A stretch of 64,000 nt of DNA from Microthrixaceae bacterium (GTDB taxonomy: Bacteria > Actinomycetota > Acidimicrobiia > Acidimicrobiales > Microtrichaceae): assembly GCA_023957975.1 (NCBI GenBank), contig JAMLGM010000004.1:124001-188000 (forward strand). The letters are read 5' to 3'. The notes under the pieces were generated by a model that was not told where the DNA came from, did not search any database, and worked only from the letters and a program-made list of their open reading frames with translations. Positions within the stretch are counted from its first letter, which is position 1, and each line of letters opens with the position of its first letter. Shown piece by piece: positions 18,168 through 26,700 of the stretch. The position numbers and the translations under genes are program-made.

Positions 18168-19080
18168 GGGAATGTCAAGAAGACGGTGTAACTGGTCGCG
18201 GCGGTTGTTAGTTGTTGGTGGTGAAGAGTCGGTCGCTGAACGCGATGGGGAAGGCGTTGAGGGCGGGCCTCCAGCGGTTCATCCAGCGGTGCGCTCCGCG
18301 TCCGGTGGGGTCGAGGCGATCGTCAGGTAAAGGCACTTGAGCGCCGCCTGCTCGTTGGGGAAGTGCCCGCGGGCCCTGGTCGCCCGCCGCATCCGGGCGT
18401 TCAGCGACTCGATGGCGTTGGTGCTGTAGATGACCCGGCGGATCTCCACGGAGTAGTCCACGAACGGGATGAACTCGCCCCACGCGTTGTCCCATAGTCC
18501 CTTGATGGCGGGGTAGCGGTCGCCCCACGCGTCGTGGAACTCAGCGAGCTTCGCCTGGGCCTGCTCCTCGTTGACGGCGGTGTAGACCGGCCGGAGGTCT
18601 TTGGCCATGCGGTCCCAGTCGGCGCGACTGGCGAGGCGGAACGTGTTGCGGATCAGGTGCAACACGCACGTCTGCACGACCGCCAGCGGCAACGTCACCG
18701 CGATCGAGTCGGGCAGCCCTTTCAACCCGTCGCAGCACACGATACACACGTCGTCGACGCCACGGTTCTTGATCTCGGTCAGGACCTGCAGCCAGAACTT
18801 GGCGCCCTCGCCGCCGGTGCCCGCCCACAGGCCGAGAACGTCGCGTTTGCCGTCCACAGTGACGCCGATCGCTGTGTAGATCGGCCGGTTCGCGACTTGG
18901 CCGTCACGGATCTTGACGACCATGGCGTCGATGAACACGACCGGGTACACCCGTTCGAGGGGGCGGGTCATCCACTCGGCCATCTCCCCCAGAACGGCGT
19001 CGGTGATCTTGGAGACCTGCTCTCGGGCTCATGTCGGTGCCGTACACCTCGGCGAGGTGCGCTTGGACCTCGCCGGTCGG
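18168..19080 (-). pseudogene. IS256 copy 3, 5'-truncated and frameshifted
   Basis: Inverted relative to copies 1 and 2. The terminal repeat begins at 18168 (GGGAATGTCAAGAAGACGG), and the transposase runs rightward-to-left from about 19080. The 5' third is missing: homology stops after TGEVQAHLAEVYG at the junction with the thioesterase remnant. An extra base near 19025 breaks the frame before MAEWMTRPLERVYPVVFIDA, and the same four-base loss as in copy 1 occurs near 18313, truncating the C-terminus (readable to 18208). Confidence 0.85.
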
Positions 19081-19779
19081 CCGGGTTCGTGTGGATGGCG
19101 AAGTGGTCGCCCTCGATCTCACGGTGTCGGAACCGGCCGCTGGTGACCTGCCGCCACGCCTCGGCCGACGGCGAGGTGGTGCGATCCGATCGGGCACTGA
19201 TGGCACACACCGGAACGTCCAGGATCCCGTCGCCGGGCTCGGCGGCGCCTCGGAACAGGTGCATGTCCGCGAGGTCTGAGCGGCGACCCGATCGAGCAGT
19301 CCGGCGTGGTGGAGCTCGTCGCCCGAGGGATGCGATCGACGGATGTCCTTCGCGACCGATTCGAGGTCGGTGCCCCAACGACGCTCACCGTGCGGCCCGA
19401 CGGCCGACATGGCCGGGAGGAGACCTATCAGGGCCGATCCGGCCACGGTGCAGCGTTCCGCTGTAGCGAGGCCGATGCGGGCCCCGATGCTGTACCCGGC
19501 GATGATGAACGGCTTGCCCATCATCGCCAGCTCCCACTCCAGATCGTCCACGAGGGTTGCCAGATCCTCGTAGGGCGCCTCCGTCATCCGATGGGTCCGT
19601 CCCGGGAGCGCCAGGTACCGCACGTCGTGGTCCGGGACGAGCCAGCGCAGCTCGTTGGCGAACGCCTGGGCCGTTCCGCCGGCATACGGGCACACGATGA
19701 GCGCGACGTCCGCGTCGGTCGGACTGCCGGGGAGCGACCAGAGCAGCGACGGGGCGGCCGATGACGATGTGGGGGTCAT
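19081..19779 (-). pseudogene. type II thioesterase, frameshifted and 3'-truncated
   Basis: ATG 19779 overlaps the upstream kinase stop (ATGA). The reading frame gives an alpha/beta hydrolase of the GrsT/surfactin type II thioesterase family: LIVCPYAGGTAQAFANELRW, LALPGRTHRM, nucleophile motif GYSIGARIG. After LDRVAAQTS (about 19290) the frame breaks; the continuation DMHLFRGAAEPGDGILDVPV and IEGDHFAIHTNP, with the catalytic His, is in another frame and ends at the IS256 junction near 19081. Such enzymes edit misprimed carrier proteins in polyketide or nonribosomal peptide synthesis, but no synthase is in the window. Probably inactive. Confidence 0.75.
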
Positions 19780-20684
19780 GCCGGCGCGTCTGGTCCGGCG
19801 AGGAAGTCCGTGACGAACTCGGCGAGACGCGTCTTCCAGGCCGCGTCCGCCGCGGCCACGCCTCGCGGCGCGATGGACGGCTCTGCGAGCCACCGGCTGA
19901 GCATCATGGCACGAAGGATCACGAGGTCGTCGACGGCGGACCGATCGAGTGGTGTGGCGGCGACCGTGTCGTACGACGAGAGGAAATCCCGGCGGAACGC
20001 TGAGAACAGCTCGCCGGCACCTCGCTCGACGGTGAGGTCGAACAGGGCGAGGTAGAGCGAGTTCGCCACGTCGTACTCGGCCGGTCCGACCCCACACTCG
20101 TCGAAGTCGAAGACTCGCACCTCGCCAGCGGACATCCGGAGGTTGTGGCTGCCGTAGTCGCCATGGAGGAGCGTGGGCAGGCGCCGACCCGTCGAAGCGC
20201 CGGACTCGCTCGAGGACCCGTAGCAGGGCGTCCGTCGCACTCGGGGGTGCGAGGGCGGCTGCTTCGACGTCGATGACGGCGAAGCGCGGGACATCGTCAT
20301 GGGCGATCGAGCGACCGGCGTCGTGGATCAGCGCCAGCGTGGCACCGATCGCCTCGGTGTCGGCCGGCAGGAGCGGCGACGGTGCACGCCCGTCGGCGAA
20401 CGCGAACAGCATCACATGGTCGAGGTGGCCGTCGACCCCGGGGAGCGACGAGATGATCGCTCCGTCGAGGTCGAGCGGCGCACACACTGCGGGCGCAATG
20501 CCGGCCAAGCGTCGTACGGCGGCGAGACGTCCCCGCAGCGCCGCGGCATCGACGGCGTCGGCCGACACGACCTTGATCACACGTCGGCGCCGTCGTGACG
20601 GGCGCGCCACACGGTGCTCTGATGCCCCCCGGCGAGCGCCTCGACATCGGTGATTCCCGGCAGCGTGGCTACTGCCGATCCCAT
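19776..20684 (-). pseudogene. APH/choline-kinase-family phosphotransferase, frameshifted twice
   Basis: Three frames are needed. ATG 20684 gives MGSAVATLPGITDVEALAGG and HQSTVWRARHDG (nucleotide-binding strands), a break near 20580, then VIKVVSADAVDAAALRGRLA (the Lys-bearing strand) to about 20195, a second break, then LLHGDYGSHNLRMSAGEVRV (catalytic HGDxxxxN) and FDFDECGVGPAEYDVANSLY (metal-binding Asp). The family phosphorylates aminoglycosides, homoserine, choline or sugars; the substrate cannot be told. It precedes and overlaps the thioesterase gene. Two lesions suggest decay, or sequencing errors in this stretch. Confidence 0.7.
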
Positions 20685-20803
20685 GTCGCTCACGTTCCGA
20701 CGCTAGTGGTTCGACGGCCCCGCGGAGGTCGACACGACCGTGGCGAACAATTTCGTCCATCGAGCAGGCGGCGCGTTCGGCGTGCGCCCGGAAGGAACAG
20801 CTC

Positions 20804-21560
20804 ATGCGCAAAGCAGCGTTGACGACAGCGATCGTGATGGTCGTGGTGACCGGAGTCGCGTGCTCGAACGGATCGGTCGACGGCCCGGAGAGCTCCGCCG
20901 ACGGGACCCGACCGGCACAGGTCGAGCCTGCCGAGCAGCGCGACGATGCACGCGTCCTCCGCGAGCTCGAGGCAGTTCGTGCGGCCTTGCCCGCCGACCC
21001 ATCGCCTCCTCCGACGACGGGAAGGTACGGCTACTCGGTCTGGCGGTCCTACAGCGAGCCAGGTGGCATACGCGACGAGGTCGACGCGATCGTGCGAGCG
21101 CACCCGGATCGGGCACGGTCGATGGTGATCGGCACGTCGCATCTCGGCCAGGAGATCGTGGCCGTACGAGTGTCCTCGGACCTGTCGTCGGCGATCGGGG
21201 AGCGTCCCAGCGTCGTCCACCTCGCCGGCCAGCACGCGCGGGAGTGGATCGGCACGGAGATCGATCTGCGCCTCCTTCGCCTCTACCTGGACGGCACCGA
21301 TCCCGACGGGGCACTTGCTCGCCAACCCGCAGCACCGACCTGTGGTTCGTTCCGGTCGCGAATCCCGACGGATACGACTACAGCTTCAGCACGGAACCGC
21401 TCTGGCGGAAGAACCTGCGGGACAACGATGGCGACGGCCAGATCACCGATGCCGACGGCGTGGACCTCAACCGCAACCTGCCGTACAAGTGGGGCTTCGA
21501 CAACGAGGGGTCGTCTCCGCTGCCCGGCGCCCCGACGTACCGTGGCCCGTCTCCGGCGTC
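20804..21560 (+). pseudogene. M14 zinc carboxypeptidase lipoprotein, frameshifted and truncated
   Basis: MRKAALTTAIVMVVVTGVAC is a lipoprotein signal with lipobox GVAC. The peptidase domain shows HLAGQHAREWIGTE (zinc HxxE) in the first frame. Near 21310 two extra single bases shift it to LWFVPVANPDGYDYSF, LWRKNLRDNDGDGQITDADG and VDLNRNLPYKWGFDNEGSSP, ending at GPSPAS (about 21557), where unrelated DNA begins. The third zinc His and the general-base Glu region are absent. Would have been an extracytoplasmic peptidase. Confidence 0.78.
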
Positions 21561-21954
21561 GGTGCCGCCTCCTACACCACGTCATGGGACTCACTCGGCC
21601 ACCTCGCCACCATGTCGTATCCATCGGGGAGGAACTCGCGATCTGGGCTTCAGGCACCGCCACGAGACCGCACTCCACGGCCAGGTCGGTGACGAGCGAC
21701 TCGAACATCGCTGACCCATTGTGAGGGGTAGCGACGAAATGCTTGTGGTCGGACCCACGCCAGGTCGCCGCAGGTTCGAACTCCAGGAGGAGGCATTCGT
21801 TGCCCATCTCACTCCCAGCAGCGACGACCGTGGCCTGAGAACGCGTGTCGTCGTGCCCGTCGGCCGTGAGGTCCCACGGATCGCTCACAAAAACGTCGAG
21901 ATGCAGCCCCAGCAGACTCGACGCAGCGATCACCACCGGCAGGATAGGAGTCAC
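21560..21954 (-). other. possible fragment of an unknown secreted or peptidase-like protein
   Basis: A minus-strand frame from GTG 21954 reads plausibly as protein (MTPILPVVIAASSLLGLHLD, later EFEPAATWRGSDHKHF) and loses its character where the carboxypeptidase remnant begins. The GSDH block faintly recalls metallopeptidases. No ribosome binding site; may be a gene remnant. Nothing else is recognisable in 21955-22060. Confidence 0.3.
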
Positions 21955-22060
21955 GGACGACTACGCAGAAGGGCAGGCGACGGTGAACACGTCCGAAGGC
22001 TGCGGTCGGTCGTCGGCCGGTCGGCAAGTCAGAATACCGGTCGTGCGAGCGGGAGTAGGC

Positions 22061-22149
22061 GTGGTCACAATTTGGTCACACACTTCCCGAAACTCGCCAA
22101 CAGCGGTCGACAGCGGCCGAACTCGCCAGTCCTCGAAACGCCCAATTCG
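22061..22149. repeat. degenerate extension of the island boundary repeat
   Basis: GTGGTCACAATTTGGTCACA (22061-22080) nearly matches the 3' end of integrase 1 (2713-2732, GTGGTCACAGATTGGTCACA). The following ~65 bp resemble 2498-2562. This looks like the end of an older related integrase or attachment site, i.e. remains of earlier integrations at one place. Confidence 0.5.
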
Positions 22150-22217
22150 TGGGCATTCTGAGGGCCGCCGGCATTGGCTGACACCCGCTGCACGCACCTT
22201 CCGCCGGAGTTCGAGTC
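22150..22217. repeat. 68-bp direct repeat, copy B (probable attachment-site core)
   Basis: Identical to 2563-2630. Identity stops exactly inside a short inverted repeat CGAGTC-ATCTGACC-GACTCG (22212-22231), whose 6-bp arms and 8-bp spacer are typical of tyrosine-recombinase core sites. It lies about 60 bp from the 3' end of the second integrase. Confidence 0.7.
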
Positions 22218-22278
22218 ATCTGACCGACTCGTAACCACGCGGCTGCGAGTCCTCGCAGATCGACGAACGATGCCCGTC

Positions 22279-23478
22279 TCAACCGAGTTCCAGCGCCGCG
22301 ATCGCCTTACGTTTCCCGGCGTCGGTTCGTCCGTCGTAATGCAGGCGCAGGGTCGACTCACTGTTGCCGAGTATGTCCGCGACGGTGCGGTAGGACTCGC
22401 CGGCATCGAGCATCGAGGTTGCGGCGAAATGGCGCAGATGGAGGAGCGTGATAGGCGAGGTCCCTCGACTGGCAGCCCACCGCCCGGTCAACGACTCGGG
22501 CCGCAGGGGAAGATGCGCCGAGCCGGCCGACGGGAATACGAAGTCGGTCACCTTCGTCGGCCTACCGAGCCGTGTGCCCAGACGGTTTCGCTGCGCCTCG
22601 AACGCAATTACCGCTCGAGTCGTCAGCGGCACATCGCGCCAGTCGGACTGCTTCGTTGCCTTGCGCACCAGGCCCACGCCGGGACCGCCATCGGTGATGG
22701 CAGCTGCCACATGGATCTCGCCGGTCGTTAGATCGACGTCCTTCCACTGCAAGCCAAGGAGCTCACCTCGCCTCATCCCAGTGCTAGCGAGGATCATCGC
22801 GGCGTCGGCCAGCTCCGGATCGACCTCAGCAACATCCAACAGCAGATGGCGGACGTCGTCGAGAGTAGGGGAGTACGGCTTCGTCCTGGTCGTCTTCGGG
22901 CGGGTTGCGTCCTTCGAAGGGTTGGAATCGAGCAGACCCCGCTTGCGGGCAAGCTCGAGGGCTCTCGCGAGAACCGTCGCGCATCGTCGGATCCAGTCGT
23001 TCCCTCTGCCTGAGGTGCGCATGCCAGCGTAGAGGTGCTCGATCTCCTGCCACCCCAGCTTCGAGAGGCGGACGTTGCCGAACGGGCGTCCGTCCGGCAT
23101 CTCGATCGCCTTCATCGTTCTGATCGCCGAACGAGACGTCAGGATCGTGCTGGGCGCGAGTTCGATCAAGCCCTGATCGATCGACTCCAAGTATTGGTCG
23201 AGTGCGGCGCCGACCGAATGAGCGCGGGTGCCCCCGGACGGAAGCCGACGCTCGTGGTCCGCGACTTTGAGGCGGGCCAACGCAACCTCGGCATCTCTTG
23301 CCGTTCCTTCGACCGTGCGTGAGACCCGGCGTCGGGCGCCGGTGACCGGGTCCCGCCCGATCTCGACGTCGATACGCCAGACGCCCTCGCGGACGAACGT
23401 CACGCCTCCGCTGCCTCGTTTTCTCCGTCGGGTACCGCTCGGCGCCACCCGCCGTGCGGCCGTTGAAGCGCCGCTCAT
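22279..23478 (-). CDS. tyrosine recombinase / integrase (element 2)
   Basis: 399 residues from ATG 23478. Basic N-terminus, an arm-binding strand block (GVWRIDVEIGRDPVTGARRR), SAM-like core-binding domain (residues 85-185), and catalytic residues TGMRRGELLGLQW (Arg), LLHLRHFAAT (His-x-x-Arg) and LRLHYDG (Tyr), so it appears intact. Starts about 90 bp from the 3' end of tRNA-Gly, the classic position of an integrase whose attB is a tRNA gene. However, I found no second copy of the tRNA-Gly 3' end in the window. Not closely similar to integrase 1 outside the motifs. Confidence 0.92.
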   Translation of the reverse strand: MSGASTAARRVAPSGTRRRKRGSGGVTFVREGVWRIDVEIGRDPVTGARRRVSRTVEGTARDAEVALARLKVADHERRLPSGGTRAHSVGAALDQYLESIDQGLIELAPSTILTSRSAIRTMKAIEMPDGRPFGNVRLSKLGWQEIEHLYAGMRTSGRGNDWIRRCATVLARALELARKRGLLDSNPSKDATRPKTTRTKPYSPTLDDVRHLLLDVAEVDPELADAAMILASTGMRRGELLGLQWKDVDLTTGEIHVAAAITDGGPGVGLVRKATKQSDWRDVPLTTRAVIAFEAQRNRLGTRLGRPTKVTDFVFPSAGSAHLPLRPESLTGRWAASRGTSPITLLHLRHFAATSMLDAGESYRTVADILGNSESTLRLHYDGRTDAGKRKAIAALELG

Positions 23479-23538
23479 GAACGGGATAGTAGAGCGAGTT
23501 AGTAGAGCGCGGAAGGGCCACTTGTGCCGTGAACCAAC

Positions 23539-23564
23539 GAAACCCCCGACGAGTCGGGGGTTTC
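23539..23564 (-). terminator. intrinsic terminator of tRNA-Gly
   Basis: CCCCCGAC-GA-GTCGGGGG hairpin flanked by AAA and TTTC, placed directly beyond the tRNA-Gly 3' end when read on the minus strand. Confidence 0.75.
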
Positions 23565-23569
23565 TGTGG

Positions 23570-23642
23570 AGCGGACGACGAGATTCGAACCCGCGACCCT
23601 CACCTTGGCAAGGTGATGCTCTACCAGCTGAGCTACGTCCGC
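23570..23642 (-). tRNA. tRNA-Gly (anticodon GCC)
   Basis: Minus-strand cloverleaf: acceptor GCGGACG / CGTCCGC, D-arm AGCTCAGCTGGTAGAGC, anticodon stem-loop CACCTTGCCAAGGTG with GCC, T-arm CGGGTTCGAATCTCG, discriminator U. CCA is not encoded. A TATAGT box lies about 10 bp upstream of the 5' end. Confidence 0.95.
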
Positions 23643-23710
23643 AAGAGCGTTGACACTATAGCCGACCCCACCTCCGCGCGCGCCAACTCGGGCGTCGGTG
23701 GCCGGTGGGA

Positions 23711-26700
23711 TCACTGCGGGCGTAGACGAGCGCGCAGGGTCTCGACGATCTCGATGGCGAGGTCGACGTCGGGAATCTGGTCGACGGTCGCGACCTGGGT
23801 TCCGTCGATCACCGTGATCGAGGCAAGTCCGTTGGCATGGCGACCGACGAGTTGCAGCCTCGGCGACAACTCGAAGTGCTCGACGTCGGGGGTGTATCCG
23901 CGCTCGGACACGACCAGCACCCGCTGGCGGGTCACGACGAACGCCGTCACCATGCCGAGCGTGCGCCCGATGAGCACTCCCTCCACGATCTCGCCCGGCT
24001 CGAGCAACGCCCCGGTCACCGCGAACGGAACCGAACCGGCGATGCGGCTCTCGCCCCGCAGCCGCCGAACCGCGCCGGCCATTCCATGGGCGTCGTCGTG
24101 AAGGGGTTCGTCGTGAAGGGGTTCGTCGACCGCGGTGACCTCGTCGTCGCGGCGACCCGAGTCGCGGTGGAACGCCGACGTGCGGTCCTGAGGCGACTGC
24201 GAGACCGGCCGAACCGTATCGCGACGACGCCCGTAGGCCGGCGGGGCGGCGCTGGTGCCAGCCCCGGTCGAGCGCGACGGGGTCGGAATCGTCGCTTCGG
24301 GCACAACCTCGGTCGACTCGCCCGCGGAAAACACGCCGCGACGGGAGGTGATGAACTCGTCCGCCTCGGCGTCGTGTCCGGTGGCGCCGGGGTCGGCGGC
24401 AGCGCTCAGATCCTCCGGTTCGCCGGGTTCGAACAGATGCGAGCGGCTCGCAGCGGGATCGTTCACCCTCGAGCCGAATTTCGAAGCGCCGCGAGGCACT
24501 CGTCCGGCATCCGCCGTGTCCGGCGCTGTGGGCGTCGCCGCGGACTCGGGCGCCGCTGCGGACTCGGGATCGAAAGCGGCTGGATCGGGGTCCGTCGGCG
24601 TGGATGCCTGAGCGCCCACCAACGGTGGTGAAACATCACCAGCGGCTGGGGCGGGTGGGGTAACGACCACGGCGTCCACCGGTGCCGGCCCGGGCGTCGC
24701 CATGCCGAATACCGGGGGAGCAAGTGGTGCCCCGGCCGCCGCACCAGCCGCACCAGCAGCCGCACTAACGGCACCAAATCCCGCACCGGCACCGGCAGGC
24801 GTCAGGTCGGCGCCACAGACCACACAGTGATCCCGATCGCCGGGCTCACTACCGCATGCAAAGCACCGCACTTGATCGACTCCAGACTCCTGCGCTCGGG
24901 GAACTCGCGCCTCAACGTCACCGAATGCAACCGTATCCGCGTCCTTCGCAGATCGTGAGATCGGCTCGGCTCGGCGAGGGCCTCGCAACCGGCGACGCAA
25001 CGACCGCGACTCGTGATCGGCGATGGCATCGAGTGGAGCGATACGCACCGCGGCGAGCGCCGGCGCCACCGCGCACGACACGCTCAACACCAGCGCCCCC
25101 AGTCCGAGTGCGATCAGCACCGGCCAGGGCAGGGACAATGCTGTCATCCCGTAGTCGCGAAGCACCCGCACCGCGCCGATGGCGATCGCCGTGCCGAGCG
25201 CCGTCCCCACGACCGATCCGACGAGCGACAACGCGGCCGCCTCGGTCAACACCAGACGAAGCACCTGCCCACGGGTTCCGCCGACAGACCGAAGAAGGCC
25301 GAGTTCCCGGCGCCGCTCGTTGACCCCGAGCTGCAGCGTGTTCGCCACCCCGATCAGTGCGAGCACCACCGAGAACGCCAACATCCACTGGATGACCTTC
25401 GCGAACCCCGTGAAGTAGGCCGAACGGGCGCTCACCAGTTGATCCGGGTCGACGACCGAGGCAGCATCGAAGTGCTTCGCGACCCGTTCCACCTCGGCGC
25501 GGGTCTCGGCCCGTGCGTCGTCGCTCGCCGCAGGATCGAACTTCACCAGCGCCAACACGTTCTGGGTGAGCGGCACCCGTTCGCTCAACAGATCGTGATC
25601 GATGAGCGCATCGCCGAGCACCAACGACAGCGGGGTGTCGTAGATGCCGACCACCTGCAAGGTCGCCGGACTCGCGTTCAGAAACTCGATGACGGTCGAG
25701 TCGCCGACCTGCAGCCCCTCGTTGGCGGCGACGGCGCTGCTGACGGCGATGTCCTCGGGGCCGAAGGAGATCGGTTCCGGTCCGATCCAACCCGGGTTGA
25801 CCGAGTCGAGTAGCGCCGAACCGGTCACCCCGCCGATCTTGTAGCTGGTCGAACCGATCCTGGTCTGGCCCACCGACCATGGCGTCGCCGACTTCACCCC
25901 GGGGATCGTGCGAACCGTGGGGATGAGGTCGGCCGCGAGTCCGCCATAGGTGAAGGTCTGGGAATCGATCACGACATCTGCGGTGATCGTGTCGCGAATC
26001 TCCCCCTCGATCGACTGCATGAAACTCGACGCGATGATGGCGAGGCCCGACACGACAGCGGTGGCCAGCAACAGTGCCCCGGTGGTCGATGCCGCACGAG
26101 TTCGGGCCTGGCGAGACCTCAAGGCGCTCAACCGCTGAAGCGCCACCGAGTCGCCCAGCAGACCCGAGGTGGCGAGGCCGACGAGGCGCCCCAGCAGGCG
26201 GGGCAGCGCGATCAATACCAGCGCCAACGCCACGGCGGCACCTGCGGTGGCCAGACCGATGGTGCGACCGCCGACCACCGCTCCGCTCACGAAGGCCCCG
26301 AACGCGACGATGGCCAAGGTTCGAATCAGCGCCATGGCCGAACCCACGCTGCCCTGGGGCGACGCTACGTCGGCGCCCGTCACCGCCACCACCGGCGGCG
26401 TCTTGGACGCCTCGCGCGCCGGACGCAGCGACGTTCCGACCGCGACCGCCATGCCCACCACGATGGCGATGATCGGAATCCACCAGGTCAACAGTGGGCC
26501 CGAGACCGGAATCGGTGTGCCCGTCGCGGAAATGACCGCCTCGATGGCCACGCCCAGGCCGACACCCACGATCACGCCCAGAGCGCCTGCGGTCGCTCCG
26601 CCGATCAGCGCCTCGCCGACGGCCGCCCGGGTGAGTTGTTGGGGCGACGCACCCAGAAGGCGCAGCATGGCGAAGCCGCGGCGACGATGATCGAACAGCA

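Noticed and set aside
18904-20811. 635-codon minus-strand frame
   Set aside because: A chimera across parts of a kinase, a thioesterase and IS256 copy 3 in mixed correct and shifted frames; described instead as three pseudogenes.
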